A stretch of 64,000 nt of DNA from Stichopus chloronotus (GCA_021234535.1 CM037836.1:32268769-32332768); one strand, 5' to 3'; numbered from the stretch's first letter, positions 47,738 through 59,489 are shown. The notes: a model not told the origin generated them from the letters alone. Numbers and translations are program-made.

Positions 47738-50700
47738 GCAATCCTCCATTAACCTATGCGATGGTTATGTTGTGTGTATGTGTGTATGTGACACTTCTTG
47801 TAAACATGATATCTCAAGAAGGGTAACCATGACTGATGTCATAATGGGTATGTGGGTTGGTTATAATGAGAAGATGGTCACTATTGTTTGTGCTAGAGGT
47901 CAAAGGTCATTTGAGGTCACCAGAGGTCAAAATGTGGAAACCTTGTAAACACGATATCTCAAGAATGGTAACTGACTGATGTCACACTTGGTTTGTAGGT
48001 TGGTCATATTGAGTAGATAATGCCTGTTTTTTTTTGGTAGCGGTCAAAGGTCATTTGAGGTCACCAGAGGTCAAAATGTGAATACCTTGTAAAAACGATA
48101 TCTTAAGAAGGGGAACTGTGACTGATGTTATACTTGGTGTGTAGGTTGGTCGTATTGAGTAGATGATCCCAACTTTTTTGGTGGAGGTCAAAGGTCATTT
48201 GAGGTCACCAGAGATCAAACTGTAAAAAACCTTTTAAACACAGCATCTCCAGAAGGGTAACTGTGACTGATGTCATACTTGGTGTGTGGATTGCATATAA
48301 GGATTAGGAGGCTCCTTTCAAATTTGGTTCAAGTCAAAGGTCATTTGAGGTCACCAGAAGTCAAACTGTGAAAACCTTGTAAACACAGTATCTCCACAAG
48401 GTAACCATGACTAAGGTTTCACGGTAATGCCTTAAATTGGTACCGTCAGTACCACCACAAATGGTACCCGTACCGGTGCGATACCGGTATCCAGAGAGAG
48501 AGAAACGTTTGATTTCTAACTCAAGAAAATACTCGGAAAACATTCTTCGTTAAGGTATTTGTAGTGTGCTAATTACTGTACAATACTTACAATTTATTTC
48601 ATAGCGTAAAATCCTGGAAACTTGTTTTGTCTTGTGAAACATTCTCTAGAATTCACCGACTGTGCCGGCCGATTGTATACGCTAACAACATGATTGAAAT
48701 ACTACAAGGCTTATGGACATTCAACACACACAACTGTATGTAAATTTGTACAGTAAATCTGCTGCTCAAAGCGAGCGAAGCGCTGTACTATTTCAGTGGG
48801 AAATTTTCAGCTGTTGGTCGCCAGCTCTGATCGAGTCGATCGAACTAAGCCCCGCCCCCAAGGCTGCAACGTAGATTCTAGAACGACTGACAGTCATGAA
48901 CTGAATGATATGTGATCAACAAGTCTTAGATCTTTTGTTGACCTTGTCCCGCGTTTTCAACAGCCAATCGCAAGTTTATAATGCGAGTGGTAGGCAGGAC
49001 TTTATTTCTTATTTAATTAGATGGAAGGCTAGGGAGAAAGGGTTTTATTGTTGCTGATGCATGCCTCTCCGGAATTCCCAATCCAATGTTCTCATTTATT
49101 TTGAAGAGATTTTCAGTATTAATGAGGTCAATTCAGTGATTTATTTGCATAGCTCATACCCTCTAAACATTAAATGAATTGCGCAGAGTATAACTGATTA
49201 ATTATTAATGAGATTGATGAGATGACATGATTTTGGACCCATTGGCCTCGATCGTGACTGAAACTATTACTGCCCACGTGTATCGCTACTAATGGCATAC
49301 CACTTGTATGTTCTGGCGACTACAGACTTTGTATTGACAGAATTAGAAATAAACATTTTGAAACAGTGAATGCCCGCAAACAATGCATCAGGAACTTCAA
49401 GGAAATGGAATAAGGAAGGAATAACAATTTTCTTAATAAACTGTGTATTTCAGTATCCTTCTAGAATCTAGCAAGCTTATTTTCTGTGTGAAGGAAAGAC
49501 TAGACTCTCAATAATGACAAAAATATGTGAAAACTTATAAGTAGCATTACAGTTAACTTGTCCCTGCCATTCTCCCAACTGTTGCCTTTGGCCCCACTAT
49601 GTACTATTGAAAATGGAATACTGGTACATGGATGTCAGTTAATGGTTCCTTGGACTCTGATTAGCAATAGTTATGGAGTGGCTCTGCCATATGTTGCCCT
49701 GGACTTGGCACGTTATGTGTCCACAGTGGTACTATGGTAGAAGGCATGGAACAGAGTGCCAACTCTTATCCTTTAAGGGTGCCATGATGTTGCTAATGGG
49801 GTTTGTGGCAATGGTGATGCAGTTTCTTTCATCTTGTGACTAGAACCTTTTTTTTCTTCGCGGAGTACAGTTCTGAAAAACTTAAAACTATCTGGGCAGA
49901 TGATTTTGAAGCTGATTTAAGTATTGGCAAAACCAGAAACAATGCATGTATTGTCAAGCAAGAGCTCTCCCCCCCAAAAAAAATGCTAAGCGCAGCCGAT
50001 AATGTTTCATGGAGAGTTTATAGACATACTGTAAGGTCATTGATGCCTGACGTTATCTAGAATGTTGATAACAAGAGAAGCGTAAATTCACAGCGCGTAT
50101 TCCCTCACCTCATATAAGCTACGCATTACTGTATTGACCATGGTCTAGCATCTGGCAATTTTGTGTTTCCAAAATGCACAAGTGTTCTTCTCTTTTCACA
50201 TGAATAATGTAAATTGTATCAATCCAATGAAGTTAACAGATCTCTCTCAGTCATCAGAGGTAATTTTTTGTGAAATGGAATCCATAAATCCTGTTGTACT
50301 CACCTGGTACACGTTTTGTTCGGTCGCACTTCTAGCGAGGTGTTACTGGATGCTGCACATACTTCCCAAGTCCCAGTACGTAACTAAATATCAGAACAGT
50401 GCACACTGTACACATGTGGGCCACTTACAAAGCCATTATGTTGTAAGTTGATTTTGACAAAGCTGTAATATATGCTTTTTCCTTTTTACAGATTTTTCGT
50501 ATAATATTGTTGTAATACTGCTTATAATGTATTCCATCATTGTTTAAAACTTTGACTGAGTGGTTGCAAATAAAACATGCAAAGTCGTTTTGCAAAATTT
50601 ATTCTCTCTCAAGTTAAAACGAACATCACAAGTGTAACGTTAGGCCTAACGTTAGGCTTTTTTTCACGGTACCGTTTGGTACCGTTGTTGGTGGTACTTC

Positions 50701-51304
50701 GGTACCTTTTAATTGGTGGTGTAGTCCGGTACCGGTACAGACCGGTACTTATGAAAGTACCAGTATACCGTGCAATGTTAACCATGACTGGTGTAATACT
50801 CGATGTATGGGTTGGTATTAATGATTAGAAGATCTCTATTGTTTTTGGTTGAGGTCAAGGGTCACTTGAGGTCACCAGAGGTACAACTAAAAATTTGTGA
50901 ATGTAATATCTCCATGAGTCTAATCTTGACTGATGTCATACTTGATGTGTGGATTGTATATACTAAGAAGAAGAAACTCCTTTTGTTTTTGGTGGAGGTC
51001 AGGTCATTTGAGGTCACCTGAAGTCAAACCTTCCTAATGCAGTAACTCCATTAGGGTAATGTTGACTGATGTAATACTTGATGTGTGGATTGGCCATGCT
51101 CGGTAGGTGATCCCTATTGCTTTAGGTAGATGTCAAATGTCATTTGAGGTCACCAAAATAAAGGTCATTTTGGGTTAAAGGCTTATTAATGTGGTGTTTC
51201 AAGAACACTAACTGCTGTTGATCTCATACTTGTCATCTGGATAATTCATGTTTGTTATAATATAACCGTGTCACAAGGAATCACAAAGCCTTTTGGCTTT
51301 CTGG
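47738..51304 (+). mobile_element. Helentron-like minisatellite element, H1-related, interrupted by a hAT-like insertion
   Basis: It begins around CCTATGCGATGGTTATG (compare CTATGCGATGG in copy A) with a GTAT microsatellite; the tip GATTCCTTGCC is not preserved. Units of about 145 bp run to 48413, stop at the inserted element, and resume at 50777. The 3' end is CAAGGAATC (51274-51282), hairpin AAGCCTTTTGGCTT (51286-51299) and CTGG. AGGTCAAAGGTCA occurs at 47897 and 48185. Confidence 0.65.
48414..50766 (+). mobile_element. GGTACC-type hAT-like element inside the minisatellite
   Basis: TAACCATGACT occurs at both edges (48403-48413 and about 50777-50787), giving an 8-11 bp target duplication of the repeat unit it hit. 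Ends are AAGGTTTCACGGTA at the left and TACCGTGCAATG at the right (imperfectly inverted), with GGTACC words inside both. The interior at 48790-48920 shares a segment, in reverse orientation, with the hAT-like element at 36304 (GGGGGCGGGGC and a CTGTCAGTC-like word). A 20-bp perfect palindrome, TAACGTTAGGCCTAACGTTA, sits at 50635-50654 beside what may be a second nested end. No transposase was recognised. Confidence 0.62.
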
Positions 51305-51449
51305 TTTGTGTTATACTTTCATGTATGTAAAGGTTAGCCTCCTCATTTGTGTTATTTTCCTTTGTATTGGTAAGTAGATTGTTTCAGTTGTTATGTTCCT
51401 TTTTCTAGCTCCTCATTTTACGAAATGCTTGTAGTTATGTTGTTTTTGG

Positions 51450-51866
51450 GTGCTAGGTTTTTCTAAAAATGTGGAGGGACTCTCAGAGTGCACTCTGTGT
51501 GCACCTGCGCCATTTGTGCACGTAGTCTTAATCCATGCAAATGGTGCATGTCATTCACCCTGGCCCTGTGTTCAGGGATACACTCGTGGCTGCAGGGCCA
51601 GTGAGAAAGGCTTAGGAGTTCTACTGGATGCGGATCCTGAAACACTTTGTAGTTGTGGGCATTTGCTGGATCTGCGGCTAAGGCACTTAAAGGGCAAGTC
51701 TCGAGCCAAGTCCAAGGGGAGGAAGGCGAGGCTGGGGGGAACGTGGGGTCGGTTTCGTCGGGTAACCAAGCTTTGGGCCCCTCACACCTTCGAGAATAGC
51801 CAGGAATCCCAGCTGAGTCTCAGCCCTATGAATGCAAGCCAACTTAGAGGCCACACTGCACTTTGA
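51450..51866 (+). CDS. Gag-like ORF of the inverted-repeat retroelement
   Basis: A 138-aa ORF with an N-terminal Cys-rich region (CTLCAPAPFVH, then C-H-S-P-W-P-C and C-S-C-G-H) and a basic stretch (LKGKSRAKSKGRKARLGG). Cys pairs followed by a basic region are common in retroelement gag proteins that bind nucleic acid. It lies between the nested minisatellite element and the right terminal repeat and ends inside that repeat. It is clearly more GC-rich than its neighbours. No family match can be asserted, and no RT or recombinase remains beside it. Confidence 0.4.
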   Translation: MLGFSKNVEGLSECTLCAPAPFVHVVLIHANGACHSPWPCVQGYTRGCRASEKGLGVLLDADPETLCSCGHLLDLRLRHLKGKSRAKSKGRKARLGGTWGRFRRVTKLWAPHTFENSQESQLSLSPMNASQLRGHTAL

Positions 51867-51924
51867 GCTATGTCAAACTTAATGCATTTGTGAAGCCAGT
51901 GGTAAGTAAAGTTACTCATGAATA

Positions 51925-52808
51925 CCCACACCAGTGAATTTTGGGGAGTATGTTGGAGGATGAAAGAACAGACCTTGCAAATCGGGGTCACTTCCCTTGA
52001 CTCAACCCATTTTCTGCCACGTCAACATTTACAAGTGGGGGAACTAAGCATATTGTCAGTCAAGGAAGCTTTTCCAGATTTACCCATCCTTTCTTTACAA
52101 AAGAACTACAAAGTACAGGAATCTCGTGTACTTTTCAGTGCAGGTGATTATCAATGGGACTTTCTTATCCCCCCTCTCCCCCTTTGCCTTCGTCACACAA
52201 GTTATAGTGATAATACAGTCTAGAATTAAGGATATCGTAGTAGTAGTATATGATGTGAAAGATTTAAAAGAGTAGACACACAAGTTTTTGTTCCATCTGA
52301 CTCCAAGAAAGCAGGGCAAACATGAAACTTCACTGATATTACCAACATACATAGAACAATAATCTCATCAAACAATAAGTAAATTAATTTACTTGAGTTC
52401 TGAACAGTGGCAGAACAAGTGGGGCAAGGCCAGGGGTCAGGTAAGACAAAGAATGAGAAGAAATAAAAGAGCAGGTAAAAGAAAATATAAACTGATGTAC
52501 TTTTATTGCCTTCTACCAGTGGAATGATGATGGTGTAGCCCATATTGTGTTTTGCAATGAGGAACCATGGAATGTACTGTCATGTCTTTCTGTGTATTTT
52601 GCCTTATTTTCAGTGAACAAAAGCACCAACCTGCAACTACATTCTCATCTCCATGTACAGTATATGAGCCTTTATATGTTGCCAGTCCAAGGTACATGCG
52701 CTACTGGCAACATATTGTTATAGGATAGTAAAGTTCAATATAGATGGCTTTATATTCAAGTAATTTTATCATAGAGTGAGATCTACATGTCTTATCTTTC
52801 GTTCGCAG
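51925..52808. other. Intronic sequence before the 52809 exon
   Basis: Terminal-repeat words end near 51945 (GAATACCCACACCAGTGAA). The rest is unrecognised, and the final pyrimidine-rich stretch is the acceptor of the IQGAP exon. Confidence 0.4.
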
Positions 52809-52886
52809 ACTCGAGGACTGGTCTTTCGTCACACAGACAACATCATGCACTGGTTCAATTCAATGGAGTTTATTGGCCTTCCCAAG
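52809..52886 (+). CDS. IQGAP: IQGAP-family protein, second CH-domain exon
   Basis: A 78-nt, phase 0-0 exon of 26 codons lies between acceptor GTTCGCAG and donor GTTAGT. It reads TRGLVFRHTDNIMHWFNSME followed by FIGLPK, equivalent to the vertebrate G-L-x-F-R-H-T-D-N-x-x-x-W-x-N-A-M-x-x-I-G-L-P-K block of the CH domain. Joined to the preceding exon it gives an uninterrupted R-Y-K-T-R-G-L junction. The next expected block (F-Y-P-E-T-T-D-I-Y-D-R-K-N) was not found downstream, so the next intron exceeds 11.1 kb and the rest of the gene (coiled coil, IQ motifs, GAP-related domain, RasGAP C-terminus) lies beyond the window. Confidence 0.95.
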
Positions 52887-53139
52887 GTTAGTTGGTAATA
52901 AGATCCAGCATCACATTTGTGTATATATCAGATTGTTCATGCTGTACCACTACACACTGTTACTTCATGACATGGACAAATCCTTTATACTTTTGTCGGT
53001 ATATTTGTGCTATTAGTGTTAGCTCTCTTGATCTGGTATAGGACCACTGTTTACTTGGTCGAAAAATCAAAGAAAAAAGATTAGAGGAACCCTACTGAAT
53101 TTATCAACTTTAGGGGTTTCTTGAATACCATTCTGAGTA

Positions 53140-53860
53140 TAAAGATTGATTTTGCGATGATAAATGTGTGTATGTATGTTTGTGTACATGTAAGGCCAAC
53201 TATGTTTGCAGTATCTCAGAAACGACAAGTTGCATCATTTTCAAACTTGGGTGGTATGTACTGCCCTGTAAGTAAGTGAGATTGTGAGGTATTCTTGTAG
53301 GTCAAAGGTCATCTGGGGTCATCAGAAGTCATAATGTGAAAAGCTTGTGAACACTCTATATTTTGAAGGGAATGTACAAGAGAGTCCAAAGTCAGTGTGT
53401 GGGGAGGACATTTAAAGATCTTGACTGGGATTGATTTTGGTGGATGCCAAAGGTCACCAGAGGTCATCTGCAGACAGACTATAGACAAAACATGTTTGCA
53501 GTACCTCATGAACTGCACATTGCACAAACTTTGAACTCCGAGGGTATGTAGGACTTTCTAAGTAAATAAGGTGAGGGTGTGTCTTGTGATCAGAGGTCAT
53601 GTGGGGTCATCAGAGGTCGTAACATGAAAAAAACTTGTAAACACACTATTTACAAAGGAGGAGGTAATTTCAATATTTACAAAGGGGAGACAATTTCACA
53701 CTTTAAAGTTGTTCTTTTTAGATGGAGTATATAAATATAATTACTGGTTTAAGTTTTGATGTGGGTCAGAGGTCATCTGAGGTCTTTGAGTGCAAAGTGT
53801 TAAGACCTTTGCTGATGTTTCTCTCCTTCTGTCTTTTCCTATGGGTGGAAGGTATTTGAG
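53140..53860 (+). repeat. Diverged minisatellite array with GTAT microsatellite start
   Basis: A GATTTTGCGATG-type start and a GTAT run are followed by three or four units with GTTTGCAGTATCTCA, TCAGAGGTCAT and CTTGTAAACAC words. One perfect AGGTCAAAGGTCA is at 53299. It is distinct enough from H1-H3 to be a separate subfamily. Confidence 0.5.
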
Positions 53861-54766
53861 CTCCCTTCCAAGCAAAGACTAGCAATGCTTGCACATTTAG
53901 GAAGTTCCAATTTGAAAACTTTTACCTGTCAGTTAGGTAATAAAGTGTAGTTGCTGTACTAATTTCACAAGTCTTTGACATATAATGATGAAACTACATC
54001 TATGGATCTTCAGCTGGCATTAGGCTGGTTTCTGATAAAATACTGTATGTCTGGAAGTATCTGTAAAGTATCTAAAAGCCCAGTTTGGTTGATTAAGTTC
54101 AGCAGGTACCATACACCTTTGAGTTTCTATTTAGTCCCCAATTCAGCTGTACAGTATTTGGTATCGTGCTTCCTTTATTTATTAGTCTTGTTTTGACAGT
54201 TAAAAGTGCTCACTTAGTTTTCAAAGCCATAATTGGCCTTTAATTCCATCTGAGACATTTGTTTGGTCTGAAAATGGTGATTGACCAATGACCTCTGTGG
54301 AAAATGGGAGAAAGGTTGACCCTTATCTTTCCCAGAGGAATCATTATCTGAGATACAGTGCTCCTTCTGTCATCAAACAATGTAGAATAGATTTGTTTTC
54401 TGAAGTGGAGACAGTTGCACATGGAAGATTTCTGTTAGGGAAAAGTCTTATTGTGCAATAGAGATAAATAAGTTATTACTTGGTCATATGATGGGGTAGA
54501 TGGAGGAATTTATGTAGTTTATATAATTGGCAGTCATTTCAACTGTCATATGAGTATATCTCTTGTTCCTGGGAAATTTGTATGGTACCTAGGCTACCAC
54601 TGTGCAGGCTGAAGAATTCTTGGCCACCAGTGTTATCTTACATTACATGCATACAGCAGGTATTGGAAAATGGTGTGCAGTATTAATGGCGTCATCTGGT
54701 ATATCCTGTGGTTACTACAGTAAACTGCAACTTGAAAAAAAAATTAATGGAAGTGCATGTATTAGT

Positions 54767-54799
54767 GGCAAGGAATCACTAAGCCTCTTGGCTTTCTTG
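54767..54799 (+). repeat. Isolated H1-type 3' end
   Basis: GGCAAGGAATC (54767-54777), hairpin AAGCCTCTTGGCTT (54781-54794) and CTTG. It is immediately followed by TTGGTGGAGGTCA, which is mid-unit minisatellite sequence, as if the element had inserted within a T-run of an older array. Confidence 0.65.
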
Positions 54800-55310
54800 T
54801 TGGTGGAGGTCATTGTAATTGGCAGTCAACAGGGATCAAATTATGAATTTATTGTAACATGATACCTGAAGAAGGGAAGCTTGGACAGATTTCATATTTG
54901 GAGTATAGGTGTACCACATTGAGTAGAAGAATCCTACTAGTTTTGGTGGAGGTCAAAGGTCATTGTTGGTCCACAGGGATCAAATTGTGAAAATCTTGTA
55001 AACATGATATCTCAAGAAGAGAAGCTTGGACAGATCTCATATTTAAATGTGTAGGTGTACACATTCAGTAGAAGAATCCTATTGTTTTTGGTGGAGGTCA
55101 AAGTTCATTTTGATTCAACATTGGTCAAATTGTGAAGTCTTGTAAAAACAATATCTCAAGAAGGGAAACTTGGACAGTTCTCATATTTGGTATGTAGGTG
55201 TACCACATTGGGTAGAAAAACTAACTATTGTTAATGGAGGTCAAAGGTCATTTCCAGTCAACAGGGGTCAAATTCAGAAAACCTTGCAATATCTCATATT
55301 TAATGTCTAG
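54800..55310 (+). repeat. ~145-bp minisatellite array
   Basis: About four good units with ATATCTCAAGAAGGGAA, GGTGTACCACATTGAGTAGA and GGTGGAGGTCAAAGGTCA words. Perfect AGGTCAAAGGTCA motifs are at 54950 and 55238. Confidence 0.8.
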
Positions 55311-55822
55311 GTGTTGCATCACTGTAGTATGCAGTTGTGCATGTTGAGACATGACACATATCAGTCATTACATATCAGATTCATACAAAAGTACAAAGTA
55401 ATTGAATTTTCTGGCCATCTCAATAACAGCTCCTCTGGTTTCACACGCAAAAAGTATGTTACTGAATTTAAACAATGTTTAGGTTTTTATAATCCCTGGA
55501 CCAAAGAGTTTTGTGTCATGAGACCTTGCCATAAACACGAAGAGTGCAAAAAAAAAAAAGGCAAACAGTATTTGTCAGTTCCTACCTCACACTTTTTCTT
55601 GTGCTGAAACCCAATTTCCAAAGAGTAATTTACATGTAAAGAAGCTTTCACTGACAAAATTGTTACGTTTTACTGATAGAACGGTAGCAATCTCATATGT
55701 TATTTTAACTTTTTTACTTTGTGGTGTAGAATTCTTTAAGAAACATTTTTCTGCAACTGAATGTTGATGGATTTTTCAACTGCTAACATTGGTAGACCTT
55801 GATGAGTAGATGATCTCTGTCA

Positions 55823-56412
55823 TTTTTGTTCTTTGCTTTAGCAAAGGAATCTATGCAGTGGTGGCGTGTGTGTGTGCATATGTAAGTGTGTGTGTCTGTG
55901 ACACTTGACTCAGTACGCTCTAACTCAATAGGGGGAAAGGCGGATGAAAGTCAAACTTGTTATGTATGTTCGTCATATTGAGAAAGTGTGCCTTATTGTT
56001 TTTGGTGGCGGTCTAATGTCAACTGGGGACACTGGGGCAAAACTCTGTGTTTCTGTGAAACTTGCTTTGGTACGCTCTAGCACAGGGGAAGGTTGGATGA
56101 AAGAAAGTTAAACTTGATATATGGGTGTGTCTTTTTGCTTTTGGTGGAGGTTAAAGGTTATCTGGGGCTACATGGGACAAAACTGTGCAAACCTTTTCAA
56201 CAAGATGTCTCAAATTATAAAGTTTGGTCAAAGTTTATATTTGGTATAAGGAGGCAGTGGTGCCTTCAGGGTGTCAAAGATGTTTGGGTCCAAGGTCCAT
56301 GGGACATATGGGCTATTGTCAGAAATCATGCAAAATGCCTCTTCTCCTACAGATTGTATGTCATGAAGTTGAAATTGTATCAAATTACTACTATGCTAGT
56401 AGTTCCTTCTGG
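55823..56412 (+). mobile_element. Short Helentron-like element (H3-like 5' end) directly joined to copy B
   Basis: The 5' end is TTTTTGTTCTTTGCTTTAGC with GCAAAGGAATC, then a GT microsatellite and two ~170-bp units like those of the 25411 element. It ends TTCTGG at 56412, and copy B begins at the next base. The left flank (GATCTCTGTCAT before the T-run) and the sequence after copy B (TTTATGGAGGTCAGAGGTCA) rejoin to match the uninterrupted unit at 61805-61835. Confidence 0.6.
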
Positions 56413-58564
56413 TTTTTGATTCCTTGCCGAAGGCAGAAGGAATCTATGCGATGGCGATGTGTGTGTATGTGTGTATGTATGTGCGTGTGTGACGCCTGCT
56501 TGTAAACATGATATCTCAAGATGCATAACTCTGAGTGATCTCATACTTGGCATGTAGATTGCCCTTATTGAGTAGATGATCCCTATTGTTTTTGGTGGCG
56601 GTCAAAGGTCATCTGGGGTCACTAGAGGTGAAAAGGTAAATACCTTGAAAATTGCTTGTAAACACGAAATCTCCAATAGCGTAACTCTGAGTGATCTCAT
56701 ACTTGGCATGAAGGTTGCCCTTATTGAGTAGATGATCCCTATTATTTTTGGTGGAGGTCAAAGGTCATTTGGGGTCAACAGGGGTCAAATTGTGAAAACC
56801 TTGTAAACACGATATCTCAAGAAAGGAAGCTTGTAGAAATCTCATCTTTAGTATGTAGTTGTACCATGTTGAGTAGAGGAACCCTATCGTTTTCAGTGGA
56901 GGTCAAGGTCATTTGGGGTCAACAGGGGTCAAAATGTGAAAACCATGTAAACACAATATCTCAAGAAGAGAAGCTTGAACAGATGTTGTACGAAGTGTGT
57001 AGGTGTATCTTATTGAGTACAAGGGTCACCACAGGTCAAAAGGTAAATACCTTGAAAATTGCTTGTAAACACGATATCTCCAGAACGATAATGTGAGAGA
57101 TCTCATAGCTAGCGTGTGAATTGCCCATATCGAGTATATGATCCCTATTTTTTTTTGGCAGAGGTGAAAGGTCATTTGGAGTCATGGGAGGTCAAAATAT
57201 GAAAAACTTGAATCTACAATATTTAAAAAACAGTCCTTCTAGTGAATGTTATATTGGAATGTAGAATCCTCTTGCTGATTTGATGGTTCCTACACATTTT
57301 TGTAGATATGAATGTTAGTTTGGGGTTATTTGACATCAAATTGTTAAAAATGAACGTAGGTAATATTGACATAACCAAGGATCGTTTGGCCCACAGTTCT
57401 TATCGGTTGGCCTACAGTTTTTAAAGGGAAATAGGGCGTTTGTTTTAGAGAAGACATCCATATTTGTGAAACCAATTTTTGTGGATGCAGAATGATAGAT
57501 TATTCAAAATAAGGAAGGACAGTAGCCCTCTCTTCAAGAAATAAGCTCCTCACAGCTAGAAATTCAGTTACTTGTTGCTCAACACTAATTTGTTCACCGA
57601 AACTTTTCAAAATTCAAATGATGCATCTTGCATTACTCATCACCTGCATAATGTTTTGAGGAGATGAAGCTTTGGTAGATGTTTATTGATGAGACTGAAT
57701 GTTTTAACAATGATTACCGCTTTTTTCTTTTGTGTGTCATGTTGGTGTATTCTAAACGCCCTATTTCCCTTTAATAGTGGGCCAAATAGTTTTGGCAGTA
57801 ACATATTATCATTGGCTTGCAGCACTTGAAGTTCGCCACACTGTTTAGTCGAGAAATATTGTATTACCAGGGTAGGGAGTTGCCTGGCAATAACAGGGAG
57901 GTGCGCTGCTTTTTGGCTTCTGGCATATATAAATGAAAATGAAATGCATGTTCACGTTTCAGAATATAGTGTGAAAACAACAAAAAATATACCTTGTATT
58001 GTTTCCTGTTTTTTTGATGCACAAGAACTTCTTTTAGGACATACCAGCGTAATCTCTTCGATAACCATAAAGAAAAGATGAAGACAACATTAAATTTGGT
58101 ATCAAAGGTTATTATTTGGCAAACCTTATGCCACTGTCCTCATAAGGACATGTGAGCATGCATGAATTGTAAATTGGATACCATCGTTTTAAGCTTTATA
58201 AAAAGAACTAAATTACTGATCATTTGGATCAAATACCCTTGAGCGTGCATGAACTGTGATTGCTTAATTAAATGAATCAAATTGTAACTGACCCACCTCT
58301 GTTCAAATTGGTCACTGTTATCTGACATTTATCACAGTTGACTGCCAGTAGAAACCACAAAGTCCGGAATAAATCATACAGTCTGTCAGCCAGGTGCTCA
58401 ATGGACTTAACCATTTACTGTATAAACTGTCTCTGTTTAGCCCTCTGAGATGGTATCTCAAGTAGGATAACTGTGTGGGAGCTCATGCTTGTCATGTGAA
58501 CGATTCATGTTTGTTACAATACATATCATGAGGCAAGGAATCACTAAGCCTTTTGGCTTTCTAG
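56413..58564 (+). mobile_element. Helentron-like minisatellite element, subfamily H1, copy B
   Basis: A 2.15 kb element closely related to copy A: same 5' end (TTTTTGATTCCTTGCCGAAG), same GT/ATGT microsatellite, same first units. GGCAAGGAATC is at 58532-58542, the hairpin AAGCCTTTTGGCTT at 58546-58559 and CTAG at 58561-58564. The two interior blocks are in the opposite order from copy A: MITE first (57421-57774), then the 445-bp block (58023-58444). A perfect AGGTCAAAGGTCA is at 56755. Confidence 0.75.
57421..57774 (+). mobile_element. T2/Kolobok-like MITE, copy 2
   Basis: A 354-bp element, TTAA included, with inverted ends AGGGAAATAGGGCGTTTG and AAACGCCCTATTTCCCT and intact TTAA at both sides. 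It is homologous to 15047-15397 but sits at a different position within its host element. Confidence 0.88.
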
Positions 58565-59157
58565 TTTATGGAGGTCAGAGGTCATGTGAGGTCAGTAGAG
58601 GTCATATTTTAGAAACACTGTAAACATGGTATTTACTGTGCTCCTCACTTACCTGTCTCCACACAAGTATTGCAGACTCCACTGCCATGCCAGAAGTAAC
58701 TGATAACCTTTGACACCTGTGCCTTCGCCCTAACCCAGACTGGAATAGCCTATCTTTCCCAAACTACCACCCAAAAGTGCTTTTGGAGGAACTTGTAGTC
58801 CACATGGCTTGATTCCATATGTTGTCTATGTTGTCTACATGTGTTTCATACTTGTGTATTTGCCTAGTTCTCATTTTTCCTGTGTTTTACAAGGCTCTTG
58901 GCTTCCCCCACTAGTTGTCTTACTAGCGTGTATTAGGTTTGGGTACCTTAAGTGTTAAATTTCACACAAAATTCTTGTACCCTCATTTTGCACCCTCATG
59001 TTACATATCCTATCGTATTCATATCCTGGTATTATTATTCAATTTTACTCTGTCATTGTGCAAGCCTTTGCTAGGTGGTTGTGCTTTGTGATTGTGTAAT
59101 CTCAGTCATTATTGCTCAATCTGATAGTTGGTAGCTTCCTTAATGGTAAGTTCAGAT

Positions 59158-59300
59158 ATGGCTACCAATCAACATCAACTTATGAAGTGTAAGATGTGTT
59201 CCATCTTCTGGCCAGGACGCCAGTGGGACTCCAAGGAGTTTTGCCCTAAATGTCGTCTGTGCATGAGAAAGATCCCTGCTTTGTTTACATTGACTTCTCG
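59158..59300 (+). pseudogene. DIRS-like gag N-terminus (zinc-binding)
   Basis: The frame from 59158 begins MATNQHQLMKCKMCSIFWPG and continues to K-E-F-C-P-K-C-R-L-C, so two CxxC pairs form a likely zinc-binding module at residues 11-37. Such modules begin many DIRS gag proteins. The frame becomes implausible after about 45 codons; another frame then reads FVYIDFSSDHWQDIEWWLQG. The break marks a deletion or frameshift joining gag to sequence far downstream. Confidence 0.6.
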
Positions 59301-59489
59301 TCAGACCATTGGCAGGACATTGAGTGGTGGCTGCAGGGATGTGGAAATAACTTACAATCTCAGCTTGATCTTTATCCCAATCCTCAAGAAGCCTGCGAGA
59401 ATCAGCCTTCCACCACCATATCCCTGTTTAAAAAAACTGGCCATACACCCAACCTTTAGTATATATATATCCCTCTTCCCATGTCAGCC

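Larger units (their letters stand above)
47335..51921 (+). mobile_element. Inverted-terminal-repeat retroelement (DIRS-like?), interrupted
   Basis: The left end (ACATATACTTACCCCTTGC, TCACTAATGCAT, GTGACCTTGCTCTAAATG) and the right end (51861-51921: CTTTGAGCTATGTCAAAC, AATGCATTTGTGAAG, GGTAAGTAAAGT) are inverted copies of one another. Both belong to the family fragmented at 30560, 42121, 42845 and 43614. Between them lie a minisatellite element (47738-51304) and a gag-like ORF at 51450-51866. Without that insertion about 1 kb remains, so it is a deletion derivative. Placement among DIRS-like elements rests on the inverted repeats and the gag-like ORF, and is tentative. Confidence 0.5.
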
